Shown in pieces: positions 9,095 to 17,904 of a stretch of 20,955 bases of DNA. Below the pieces are notes generated by a model, which was given only the letters and a program-made list of their open reading frames with translations, did no database searches and was not told the origin of the DNA. The translations under genes and the position numbers were made by a program. Source of the stretch: Stephanodiscus triporus (taxonomy: Eukaryota > Bacillariophyta > Thalassiosirophyceae > Thalassiosirales > Thalassiosiraceae); the NCBI GenBank assembly GCA_036939755.1, contig JALLAZ010000151.1, positions 1 to 20,955 of the forward strand, given 5' to 3'. How positions within the stretch are numbered: position 1 is the first letter of the stretch; the number at the start of each line of letters is the position of its first letter.

Positions 9095-9207
9095 GGTAAA
9101 ACTCTTTCTTCACGCATACTGTAAATATCTTCCAGCATTGTGAGGCTCGCTTGTTGAAGGTCTTGGTCTCCGATCCTTGAATCGTCTCTCTCCTCACTAA
9201 CAATCGG

Positions 9208-10042
9208 ATGAATCGAAACATGATGCTACCAACATTATCCCTCTCGTGCGTCGGCGCGTTGGCATTGCTCTCCCCGTCACGGGCATTTCACTCCACCGGT
9301 CGGCAATCGGCTGCAACGATGTCGTTCCGTCCTGTCACCAGGATGGGCTACAGCAACTGGGACGCGTTCGAGAATCGCGACTCCATGGAACTGATGATCG
9401 GCGGGGCTCGGTATGAAATGGTCGAGCTACCCGACAGCATGATGAGCACGACCCTCTGGGTTGGGAATTTGTGCGAATTCGTCACCGACGAGATGCTGTC
9501 CGAGCTCTTCCAGCAGGCGAGCAGCCTGAAGTTCGTCCCGGCGTGCGTCGCGAGGAAGCCGAATTATGAGAGCATGAAGTACGGGTTCGTTACCTTTCGC
9601 AGCGAGGAGGAAAAGGAGGTGAGTGATGATTCCCTATCTTATGAATTGTTTTGCAATGTTTTCCTCGTACACATTATATAATTATGTTTACCCCTCCCTT
9701 TGGTACCAGACGGCATTGTCCCTCCTACACGGGTACGAATTCCAAGGTAAATGTCTCAAGGTCGAACCCATCAGGGACCATGCAATCCATGGCCGCATCC
9801 GGGCACCCCAAAAGATCGTCGACTACGCCGTCGGTCCCATCAAGCGCCAACGGAAGGGCGAGCTCAATACCATGCGTCGTGCGACGCCGAACGCTGCTGC
9901 CGGTGGCGTCGGTGATGAAGATGGGGACAAGTACGGTCACGAGAGAGATCAACGCATGGCGCGGATGGAGAAGAGGAAGACTAGGGGTAGATACAAGAAT
10001 CAGCAGAGGAAGAACTCTCGGGCAACTCGCCTTGCTGCATAG
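9208..10042 (+). CDS. Plastid-type RNA-binding protein (single RRM)
   Basis: Two exons, 9208-9618 and 9710-10042, with a 91-nt phase-0 GT-AG intron (GTGAGT donor, CCAG acceptor), give 247 residues. One RRM begins near residue 80: RNP2 is LWVGNL (83-88), RNP1 is KYGFVTF (124-130). The intron falls just after RNP1, and exon 2 supplies the rest (TALSLLHGYEFQGKCLKVEPI). RRM proteins bind single-stranded RNA. The C-terminal third is strongly basic (RQRKGELN, KRKTRGRYKNQQRKNSR) and probably adds nonspecific RNA contacts. The N-terminus (LSLSCVGALALLSPSRA/FHSTGR) is a signal peptide followed by Phe at +1 and a Ser/Thr/Arg-rich stretch, the usual pattern for secondary-plastid import. It is therefore likely to act in plastid RNA processing or stability, as an inference. 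Confidence 0.85.
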
Positions 10043-10521
10043 AAAAAGATAGATAATGTCTCTTGTCTTAAGTGTTTGAGATGGATGTGATCAAGTGATT
10101 TCGTTAACAGTGGGTGCTATGTTGGGATGGGCTCGATTGTATCGAAGTCACTCTCATTTCATTATCAGTTATTGTTGTTTAGCATAGATTCCACAAAGAT
10201 GATTGATTACCAAATATAGATGTTCTGGATTGATCAGGCAGTGACACAGCTGTGAACTTTTTGTTGCTTAATCTTTTCTATTTAAAAAAGGTATCGTTCT
10301 AGTATTCGTCCTCGTCCTCCTACGACCCCCCCCCTGACCCTTGACCCTCCTCACCCGCTATTTCATTCTCGGCGTCCACAATTGGTTCCTCTTGTGCTTC
10401 CGTCATGGCTTGTAGAAATCTTAGCGTAGCTTTACTTATTAGCGGTAGAAAGGTGGCACTGGCAGCCCAGGTCACACCGCCCGTCTGCGCCACGTAAAAG
10501 TAGTGGAGAATTATCGGGCTC
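10043..10521. other. Convergent intergenic region (RRM / UBL5)
   Basis: This 3'-to-3' region lies between the RRM stop and the UBL5 stop. The left 250 bp are AT-rich without features. The right part, about 10320-10534 on the minus strand, is open in a frame different from UBL5 and encodes a peptide ending in an acidic, Gly-rich tail; it has no ATG near its 5' end. A run of nine C lies at 10326-10334. It is most simply the UBL5 3' UTR. Confidence 0.45.
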
Positions 10522-10906
10522 TCAATTGTAATACCTGGTCGGTCAGTGATACAGATATACCCAATATGAGAGGAGATGCTAATGGTAAATGACAACGTGG
10601 CGAGAATGACAAAGCGAAAAAAACATCATCGGAAGAAGCACAACGAAACGCGCGGTACGCAATAATAATATACGGAGTGCCCAACAAAGCGACTCACAGC
10701 TCCAATCCCATCCCGTCGTGTATCTCGTAATCCTCGAGGGTGATATGATCCTTGTATATTGTGTACCACTTCTGTATCCGCAATTTCTCCGGCCGCGTGC
10801 CGAGCTGCGCCGCGGCCAATTTCTTTAGATCGCCGATGGTGTCGTCCTCGTTGCACTTGACGCGCACCTTCTTCCCGAGGCGATCGTTGAGAACCACCTC
10901 TATCAT
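10522..10906 (-). CDS. UBL5: Ubiquitin-like protein 5 / Hub1
   Basis: Exon 1 (10906-10698) and a 13-nt exon 2 (10534-10522) are separated by a 163-nt GT-AG intron (GTGAGT donor, CCAG acceptor). The product is 73 residues, the usual UBL5/Hub1 length. The sequence is close to the family: [62 protein letters not shown], then the spliced tail YYN. Hub1 is a ubiquitin fold that lacks the diglycine tail. It binds spliceosomal proteins (Snu66, and Prp5 in yeast) non-covalently and influences use of weak splice sites. The C-terminal Tyr-Tyr is a family signature. Without splicing, the frame stops at once, because the donor supplies TGA, leaving a 70-residue form without YY. It is divergent from the methyltransferase gene. 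Confidence 0.92.
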
Positions 10907-11017
10907 TTATCCGGCCTGCAGTTTTGGAATGCGCGGTGGGTAGTGGTGGACGTCGATGCCGGGGAAGGGGAGAACAGGGATTAATTATTGGTGGCGCGCG
11001 TCTATCGTACTATCAAC

Positions 11018-11046
11018 GCCAGCAAAATTCTGCTGGCATACGCCAG
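11018..11046 (+). promoter_or_regulatory. Three-arm inverted repeat upstream of the methyltransferase
   Basis: GCCAGCA (11018-11024) is perfectly complementary to TGCTGGC (11031-11037) across a six-base loop. The middle arm can also pair, through CTGGC, with GCCAG (11042-11046). The two hairpins exclude each other. The element lies 50-140 nt upstream of the candidate methyltransferase start codons and could be in its 5' UTR or an upstream binding site. Confidence 0.3.
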
Positions 11047-11155
11047 AAAATACCTAGGATTACACCCCTACTCTACCTAATTTGGGGACCGACAGATGCA
11101 TATGCATTCACATCGGGGTGAGCGTCCTCACCGCGCAGCACAACAAAAGAATAAA

Positions 11156-12199
11156 ATGATGATTAGGCCCGCCTTCATGAACTGTGCAGCCTTGACGACA
11201 CTAAAGTGTGGCATCTTATCAAATTTTTACGGGCGAACTGCCCGACTGACAGGAAGTATGGTTACCTCGGACGATTGTGAAGAAAATAGCAATCAAGACC
11301 GATTCAACGCAATGGAGCATAGGAATTGGGAGCAAGGATTTGAAGCATACGACCAAGGATTCGGCCCTTTGACTCGACAACCTATATCTACACTCCTGTC
11401 TCATGCTAATTTCCCGCCCGCCGATGGCGAAGGAAGGACCATCCGCTTACTCGACGTTGCCACAGGGCCGGGCTTTGTTTTGTCAGCCGCCATTACTTCT
11501 GCATTATCAACCGACGAGAGTCAACAGTCGTTTCAACTCACTGGATTAGATATCACTAAAAATTTTCTATCCTTGGCAGAGCAACGTATATGTTCGCAAT
11601 TGCAGCAAGAGCGGCAGCATTCAAAAAAAATTGTGATTGATTTTGTCGAAGGCAGTGCTGAATCGCTACCATTCTCCGAAGAAATATTTGACTCGATCAT
11701 TTGCAATTTTGGAGTCCTCCATTTCTTCAACCCCGAATCCTTCCTCCGTGAATCATACAGAGTTTTACGCCCAGGGGGAAAGGTCAGCTTTACAGCCTGG
11801 GCTCCGCCTGAAAGGACCGAAGGACTCAGAATTGTGCGGGAATCTATTGCAGAGGCGGGAAATCCCAATGTCCTGGGGTTACCAGAAGGTCCAAACTTCT
11901 TTGAGTTTGGAGATCCAGAACATGCTATGACAGTGTTGCAGTCAATCGGGTTTGAAAATGTTGATTGTAAAGAGTTGAGCGAGATGAAATGGTCCAATGT
12001 GAAAAACGGCCAAATGCTGTATGAAAATTTTTTGAAGGGTACATCAAGAACGAGGGAAGTCCTACTGGGTCAGCTGCCGGAGGAGGCGACAGCCGTTCAA
12101 TCATTGATGGCTAAAAATTATGATTTGATCACTAACGACGGAAAAATGCCGCTCTCAATGCCAGCGGTGGTTACATCGGGTCAAAAACCCTTTAGTTAA
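11156..12199 (+). CDS. Class I SAM-dependent methyltransferase (Methyltransf_11/UbiE-like)
   Basis: Single-exon frame; 347 residues from ATG 11156 or 367 from ATG 11096. I prefer 11156 (AAAATGATG context, followed by a weakly targeting-like MMIRPAFMNC). The SAM fold is clear: motif I LLDVATGPGF near residue 98, an acidic end of strand 2 (LTGLDIT), GSAESLPF (post-II), FDSIICNFGVLHF with FLRESYRVLRPGGKVSFTAW (motifs III-IV). These features fit the UbiE/Methyltransf_11 group, which methylates small molecules such as quinones, sterols or tocopherol precursors. The substrate is not evident. The C-terminal 140 residues include EGPNFFEFGDPE and a Trp/Tyr-rich segment that may cap the active site. 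An N-terminal Cys/basic stretch could be a mitochondrial or other presequence. The gene converges on the FAD enzyme, with 44 bp between stops. Confidence 0.85.
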   Translation: MMIRPAFMNCAALTTLKCGILSNFYGRTARLTGSMVTSDDCEENSNQDRFNAMEHRNWEQGFEAYDQGFGPLTRQPISTLLSHANFPPADGEGRTIRLLDVATGPGFVLSAAITSALSTDESQQSFQLTGLDITKNFLSLAEQRICSQLQQERQHSKKIVIDFVEGSAESLPFSEEIFDSIICNFGVLHFFNPESFLRESYRVLRPGGKVSFTAWAPPERTEGLRIVRESIAEAGNPNVLGLPEGPNFFEFGDPEHAMTVLQSIGFENVDCKELSEMKWSNVKNGQMLYENFLKGTSRTREVLLGQLPEEATAVQSLMAKNYDLITNDGKMPLSMPAVVTSGQKPFS

Positions 12200-12213
12200 C
12201 ATGCGTAGCATGT
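12199..12213. terminator. Small hairpin at the convergent gene junction
   Basis: ACATGC-GTA-GCATGT is a perfect six-base stem starting at the last base of the methyltransferase stop codon, inside the 44-bp gap before the stop of the opposing FAD gene. It may mark 3' ends on both strands; this is only a structural observation. Confidence 0.2.
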
Positions 12214-12243
12214 CGATGATCAATAACACTAGAGATTAATTTA

Positions 12244-14259
12244 TCACGGATCATTTTCACCCGATAAAATCTGTTTCACAAAAACCCAGGGAGAAGGGGG
12301 GATGCTCTTTGGTGGTAGGATTCTTCTCAACACTCTGGCTGATTGTCTCAGTGCGCTTAATTGCGCCGTATCTTTCGCAGCAGGAATGACGCTGCAACGG
12401 CTGCCTCTCAAACCGAAGTCTCGAGAAAGAGCAGATGCTGCTTGGCGGGCCGTAACCACAGATTTTTCTGTACTCCAAGATGCATGCCCTGTTCTGTCCA
12501 CCCAGTCCCCACAAATGTACAATCCATCTTCTAGTTTGACATGTGGTGAGTAAAGCGCAGAGTTAGGACTGAAGTGGCTGACAGCATTCCTAGCTCGTAA
12601 CACTGCTGTATCGATTAGGATGTCATCAGAGTTGATCTTTGCTGTGCCTAATGCAGAAGAAACTGCTCGAAGAGCAAGATCGACAATTTGTTCGTCATCC
12701 AAATCAACAAACGAGTTGGCTCGATAAAAATCAACCTCCAGAACAGCCACTCGATCACTCTCTACAATGCCTTTCTCATTGTAGTAATCAACGCTGAATT
12801 CGTCATGCATTCGTCCGAGATCGTATATGCAAAACCCAGTCTCCTTCAACTCGTCGATGCCTCCGATACCAGATCCGCAAACAGATATCGGAGAATCTGA
12901 CATGGCGTTTGCCATATCGGGTGGCAATGTTGTTTTGTCGTGTGATCCGCCATTCAAGTTCAATGTTATGGAAGGGTTCGGTTTAAGAAACAGTCTCACT
13001 GCAACACAAGTGATGCCCCGAAGTTTATCAAAGTCTCTCGTTGCTTCTAAGGATGAAATAGCTGGAGATGATGCGGCAAGCTTCCCCGCGGCTGTTGCTC
13101 CTACAGCCAAGACGACTGCATCACACTCAATTGCATTACCTAGATCTTCTGGCGCTGAAGCAAGTTCTACTGCATATCTTCCATTCTTGTATTTCTCTAT
13201 CGACGACACCCGTGCTCCACCCGCAACAATAACTCCTCTGCGTTCCAATTGTTTTTGCCAAGGTCCAAATATCTTCTCGCTAATACTCCCTCTCGCCCAT
13301 CGCACATCGAAAGCCCCCCTCGACTGCAATGCAAACACATGAAAGCACGAAAGAGCCGCGGCGGCTGAGCAGTCGTAGGCTGGACACATAGGCAACACGT
13401 GCAACAATGGTGACACTAACTCATCCAGCAGTGCATCAGTAATCCCCGCCTTTTCAAATAGCAGAGATGCAGGTTGTGTGTCGTAAATTTCCCATGATGT
13501 ACGTGACTCTTGTTCAAAATCTGCCCATGCTCCAAGCAGACCAAGACCAGATATTAAGTCGGCGGGATTAAGCTTGGAGTTATCTCCTTTCGTCATGGAA
13601 TTGTCGAGTTTCGCAAGAACGGGCAAGTCGAGCGGTGGAGGCAGATTTGCAGCAATGAAGCGCCTGAAAGACTCCTCGCTAAGATTGACAAGAGCTGGAA
13701 TCCTTCCGAGTTGACCCCTGTACTCTCCCTCGTCCTCCTTTAACAAAACTGGTGCCACGGCGACCTTGCCATTTTTCGACCGAAGGACGCTGGGGCTGAA
13801 ATCCCCCAATACCTCGTCTACGTCAACGCCCTCAATGACGTTCATGATGTCGAATGTGTTGCGATATTCCCTCCAGAATCCATGAATGCCCGCCTCCACG
13901 GGACGGTCATTTTTGCTCCTATACCCGCCAGCCAGGCCCCCCCTGCCTTGCTTCGACGCATCCAATAGGATGATCTCGACATTGTTGTGAGATATAGACT
14001 CACAGAAGGAGTAGCCCGCCCAACCCCCTCCCACGACCACTATTCGCAACTTGTCATCATTGCCGCCGGAATCGTCTGCTCCGTCTGTCGACTCCCACAG
14101 TGCCAACAGCGGATCAACATTGCCGACGCGATTGAATTGATAGGTGCGCGAGTAGATGGGGATGGCGAACGCACCGACTACTAAGATAGACTGCGATAAT
14201 ACCAGGATCAATGCACTGGTGAATCTCGGCAACTGCTCATAAATTTGGCGCTTCACCAT
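12244..14259 (-). CDS. Plastid-targeted FAD amine oxidase / carotenoid-desaturase-like protein
   Basis: Single-exon frame, 671 residues from ATG 14259; the frame extends further upstream only without an ATG. The N-terminus has a hydrophobic core (TSALILVLSQSILVVGA) and VGA/FAIP, close to the diatom ASAFAP plastid motif, with F31 at +1. A dinucleotide-binding Rossmann motif, IVVVGGGWAGYSFCE (about 73-87), is followed by an acidic strand end (ILLDAS) and GGLAGGYRS, then VEAGIHGFWREYRNTF. The C-terminal FAD motif LYICGDWVDRTGHASWSTEKSVVTARQAA is typical of the amine-oxidase superfamily, which includes phytoene and zeta-carotene desaturases and CRTISO. An acidic DDSGGNDD linker separates presequence and domain. 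A redox role on carotenoid or another lipophilic plastid substrate is likely; the exact enzyme is not identified. It is divergent from the coiled-coil gene. Confidence 0.83.
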   Translation of the reverse strand: MVKRQIYEQLPRFTSALILVLSQSILVVGAFAIPIYSRTYQFNRVGNVDPLLALWESTDGADDSGGNDDKLRIVVVGGGWAGYSFCESISHNNVEIILLDASKQGRGGLAGGYRSKNDRPVEAGIHGFWREYRNTFDIMNVIEGVDVDEVLGDFSPSVLRSKNGKVAVAPVLLKEDEGEYRGQLGRIPALVNLSEESFRRFIAANLPPPLDLPVLAKLDNSMTKGDNSKLNPADLISGLGLLGAWADFEQESRTSWEIYDTQPASLLFEKAGITDALLDELVSPLLHVLPMCPAYDCSAAAALSCFHVFALQSRGAFDVRWARGSISEKIFGPWQKQLERRGVIVAGGARVSSIEKYKNGRYAVELASAPEDLGNAIECDAVVLAVGATAAGKLAASSPAISSLEATRDFDKLRGITCVAVRLFLKPNPSITLNLNGGSHDKTTLPPDMANAMSDSPISVCGSGIGGIDELKETGFCIYDLGRMHDEFSVDYYNEKGIVESDRVAVLEVDFYRANSFVDLDDEQIVDLALRAVSSALGTAKINSDDILIDTAVLRARNAVSHFSPNSALYSPHVKLEDGLYICGDWVDRTGHASWSTEKSVVTARQAASALSRDFGLRGSRCSVIPAAKDTAQLSALRQSARVLRRILPPKSIPPSPWVFVKQILSGENDP

Positions 14260-14449
14260 CGGGGTGCCGATATTGTAGTAGTTAGTGAAGGCGGTGCGTC
14301 GGTTCCTCGCGTCTTTCTTTTTTTTCCGTCGTTGGCATAGCGTAGATATCGTACCCCATAGGCTCACTCTTCAATTTATGGGGACCGGAGTCTTACATCA
14401 CAAAACACTTCCAACAACAAACAACCACATCCTTCCCCACAGATCTCAC

Positions 14450-15811
14450 ATGAGCGCTCGAAAGCGCACTCCGTTCGGCGAGGCCTCGGCCGACATTGGC
14501 AACCGCGACAACAGGCAGGCTCCGACATCGTCGTCTCTGGTGCAGAAGCTGCCGCACTCGCTAATACGAGTTCCAAGGTCGCGATCACGCCCCTCGCAAC
14601 TGGGGGGGGAGAATCCGCCGAGGCCGGAAACGACGAACGTCGTCGACGTAGACAGCCTCGGCGACGATGCCGGCTCCCTCTTCCTCACTTACGATGCTGC
14701 CCGCGCCCGCGCGTACAAGGCGCTACTTGCGGAATTCGATGGAGGCAACGAAGCAGGAGGGGAGGAGGAGAAAAGCAAGGGCGATGCCGAATTGGTCGAG
14801 GCTATGGCGCAGGATATGGAAAAAATTGAAAGAGATTTCAATGCCATGCGAACGAGGGTGGGCGAGTTAGAGAGGGATCTCATCGAGGCGAGGTCCGAGT
14901 CCGTGGACCAGAAGGAGCGGTGGGATCGGAGGGAGGCAGAGTTAATAACACAACTGGAGCGTCTGAAATTGGATTTGAATAATACCAAAAAGGATGCAAG
15001 AGACGGAGTATCCATCGTGAGAGATCTGGATGGGGCTTTGAGATCCGCCCGCGCCGCGAGAAATGAGGCCCGATCTCAAGCGTCTAATCTGCGTGCTGAA
15101 ATGAAACAGATGCAAGATGATGCCGAGCGAACGGCGGCGCTGATAAAAGAATTGGAGGCGGCAAAGGAGTCGGCGCAAATCGAGCGATGTACGGCGCTTT
15201 CGGAGTTGTTGTCATTGCGCGAGGAAGTGGATGCTCTCAGAGAGCGATCGGTCAAATACAAAAATCTTGAGCAGTCGAATAAGGAACTTCAGAATGTTCT
15301 CGAAATGGTGCAGGCTCAATCGAAAAAGAACGTGAATCAGATGAAAGTAGATATGATGAAAGCTCAGGAGCGGGAGGAAAAGCTTAAGCAAGAGCATGAA
15401 ATACTCAGACATAGCTTTCTTCAGCAGTCAAACGTTATGAACGAAATGAAATCTGCCTATAACGAGCTGTCAGATAAGATAAATGAAGTGGACAACGACT
15501 CAGCAAACAAAACAGCTGCAATTGACCAAAATAGCGTCACGCTGCAAAAGGCGGAAAAGAAAATAACGTTATTGCAGCAAGAGCTATCACTTCTGTCGGC
15601 GAAGTCGTCCCGTACCGAAAAGCTTCAGCGAGACTTGGCAATGGCACAAAAGACAAATACCAGTCTTGCAAATGCCTTGCAAGATTGCAAAGTATGCCTC
15701 ACGGAGGTAACGGGTGGCAACCTGTCTGTAGCCCGTAACGGTGAGGAAAAAGAGAGGAGAAAAATAGAAGACGATGCATTGAAGGAGTATTGTGCACAGC
15801 GCCTTCCCTGA
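14450..15811 (+). CDS. Coiled-coil protein, function unknown
   Basis: Single-exon frame, 453 residues from ATG 14450. An in-frame ATG at 14378 would give 477; the open frame upstream of that has no ATG. I prefer 14450 because a basic MSARKRTPFGEAS start is plausible and the extra 24 residues have no features. Residues 1-75 are basic and Ser/Pro/Arg-rich. Residues about 80-440 are almost continuously charged heptad-type coiled coil (runs such as VGELERDLIEARSE, AELITQLERLKLDL, LREEVDALRER, AEKKITLLQQELSLL) with few Pro and frequent Leu at a/d positions. Such proteins usually serve as cytoskeletal, centrosomal or tethering rods. No motor, membrane or enzymatic domain is visible, and I cannot assign a family. 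Confidence 0.78.
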   Translation: MSARKRTPFGEASADIGNRDNRQAPTSSSLVQKLPHSLIRVPRSRSRPSQLGGENPPRPETTNVVDVDSLGDDAGSLFLTYDAARARAYKALLAEFDGGNEAGGEEEKSKGDAELVEAMAQDMEKIERDFNAMRTRVGELERDLIEARSESVDQKERWDRREAELITQLERLKLDLNNTKKDARDGVSIVRDLDGALRSARAARNEARSQASNLRAEMKQMQDDAERTAALIKELEAAKESAQIERCTALSELLSLREEVDALRERSVKYKNLEQSNKELQNVLEMVQAQSKKNVNQMKVDMMKAQEREEKLKQEHEILRHSFLQQSNVMNEMKSAYNELSDKINEVDNDSANKTAAIDQNSVTLQKAEKKITLLQQELSLLSAKSSRTEKLQRDLAMAQKTNTSLANALQDCKVCLTEVTGGNLSVARNGEEKERRKIEDDALKEYCAQRLP

Positions 15812-16059
15812 AATTGTTTTCGCTGAGTGCTAAACGTGGAAAACACATGAGTTCTGTGTTGCATTTCATTCATATCAGTAGATTACTACTCGTATCTTAC
15901 AGGGTTCCATATTCTAATTATATAGACATCATCACTTTCAGAGTGAACGGTGGGATCTTGCTCATTTCTGTTTCATTGTGTACCTAGAAACATCCGACGC
16001 CCACTCAACACAACTCTCTCCCCCCCACCAATGATGAATAAGGCAGGACAGTAATACGC
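15812..16059. other. Convergent 3' region
   Basis: AT-rich sequence between the coiled-coil gene stop and the FEA1 gene stop, expected to contain both 3' UTRs. No gene, repeat or RNA was recognised. Confidence 0.5.
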
Positions 16060-17869
16060 CTAAAAGAATGACCACATGGCCGAGATGAAAACAAGAGCGC
16101 TTGGGATAAGCACCGATTTTGCGTTTGAGCTCGACTTATCACATGCATCAATCCCCTCGGCCTGACCAACGTATTCGCAGCCCCAACCCACATCTTTGAG
16201 TGTTTTATAGAAGGCACTGGCTACCATCTGCGGGCCCTCGAGGACAGGAGGCGTGCCATTCACCATTATCATATTCCTCTCAATCACCGACGCGTCATCC
16301 GGGTGGTACTTTTGCACGATCGGAAGCACCGACAGCGCCATGGCCTGGCCGATCGCCACGTCCTTGTCCGTCGTCGCCGCACCCTCGTTGCGAATCGCAT
16401 ACCAAATCGTACTCTGGATCAGCGGCAGCAGCAGCAGGTGCAGGACGCGGCTGAACGTTTTGTCGAAGTTGTCGCAATCCCTCCTCTCGAGCTCGCTCTG
16501 CCCCGCGAAGAGCATGTCCATCATCTCCTCGTTGATGATCGCCAGGAATCCGTCGGTCTGCGTGTTGAAATTCCTAGCGCGATTCTCCGCGAGGGCCCAC
16601 ATCATCAAGCCGCCGTCGTCGAAGTCGTCCTGTTTGATGCCCTCCAGCGAACCGATGTACAATGCCGCGAATGCGTCCAAGTACAGGGTGGGCGAGGCAT
16701 CGTTATCGGCGTCGCGACAGACCTGGACCGCCAGGCCCAGCAGCCCCATCATGAACTCGGGAACGACGTTGTTCTGGACCAAGGACACGATGTACGCGCC
16801 TCGCTGATCGGGCGTCATGATCGAGGCGACGCCCGTCCCGTTGAACGCCGCCATGATGGTCTCGTCGGCACGCATGGACGCATTGGCGAATACGGGGGGG
16901 TCCTCGAAGTACGCGACGTAATCTTCGTAGTAAGGAGACCACCGCCTTTGATCGATCGATTTGATCATGCCCCGCAGCGACATCGTGCTGTAGGGAGCAC
17001 CGCTCTCGTCGAGCACGGCGGCCTTGCCGTATTTGTAGTACAACTGGGCCATCTGGTGGTTGGTCGTCGAAGGAAACTTCAGAAGTTGATCGAGCGCGAG
17101 GATGTCCAAGTCCACCTTCGACAGCTGACGAACGATTTGGGAGGCGTGAATATCGTCAACGAAGTATTTTAAGAATATCCAACATTCATCTCTCGAAAAA
17201 TAAAGTCACACGGTCTGCATTTAATCGACTTACGGTCCTCACGTCCTCCGTCGGGATGAATCCGACGAGGGGGTGACTCTTCTCGTAGTCGGCGCACTCC
17301 GCGACATCGACGACGCCGTCGTCGTCCATGTGCGCGCCCACGTCGCTGCACTTGATCCCGAGGCAGTCGTACGACTGCTGCAGCAGGTCGAGTATCCTCG
17401 GGAAGTCGGCCATGTCGTACTCCCTGTCGAGCAGGTACTCCTTCAACTTGCGATGTAACAACGGTCGGCATTGGGAAAGCTGCGGTACCAACGCGAGTGA
17501 ATACATCCGCACCTTGTCGGCCTGATCCTCGGTCTTCAGGCTGTGCACGAGCATCTGGACCAACGGCACGTGCATCCTCGATAGTATGTAATTGACCGAC
17601 CTCCAGAGCGATTCGATTTGATCGTCCCTCGTGCAGTAATCGTCCCCCGTGAGTAGGCGCTGTATCTCCTGATACCTCAGCTTGACGTCGGAATTCGCGA
17701 TCGCCTCCCCCTCGGTGTCGACCGTCCCGAACCTGTCCCCCCCCGCCTGCGCGAGCTCGTACAGCATGTCGCCGTCCCAGTCCGGCGCGAGGGTCTGGCC
17801 CGCCCCCACGTAAAGCGCGACGAACTCGTCGAACGACCTGCGCGGATCGAGGGACGTGACGCCGCCGCC

Positions 17870-17904
<35 letters not shown>

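Larger units (their letters stand above)
7906..9207. other. Long divergent intergenic region (CXC / RRM genes)
   Basis: These 1302 bp lie between the start codons of the CXC gene (leftward) and the RRM gene (rightward). No gene is supported. Several open frames exist but have no domain, signal or compositional support. Contents include six TTTGAA/TTCAAA sites at 8187-8570, E2F-like sites at 8675 and 9087, ACGTC cores near 8081 and 8730, a tRNA-like 5' segment at 8041-8066, a GC-rich purine-skewed stretch near 8755-8815, and a perfect short inverted repeat near 8360 (GTTCG-A-CGAAC). Confidence 0.6.

Noticed and set aside
14260..14367. N-terminal extension of the FAD enzyme
   Set aside because: It begins with GTG rather than ATG, and would bury the signal peptide that starts at the 14259 ATG.
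14285..14449. N-terminal extension of the coiled-coil protein
   Set aside because: The extension upstream of 14378 has no ATG and overlaps the divergent promoter. The 14378 start remains possible but adds only featureless sequence.
16303..17172. Long open frame (289 codons) on the plus strand
   Set aside because: It is antisense to exon 2 of the FEA1-type gene. Its composition (Arg/Val/His-rich, no motifs) is typical of the complement of GC-rich coding DNA.
17100..17233. Upstream extension of FEA1 exon 2 (frame reading YFVDDIHASQIVRQ before LSKVD)
   Set aside because: No acceptor in the right phase precedes it, and the CGTCAG acceptor gives a join that aligns with the start of domain 1.
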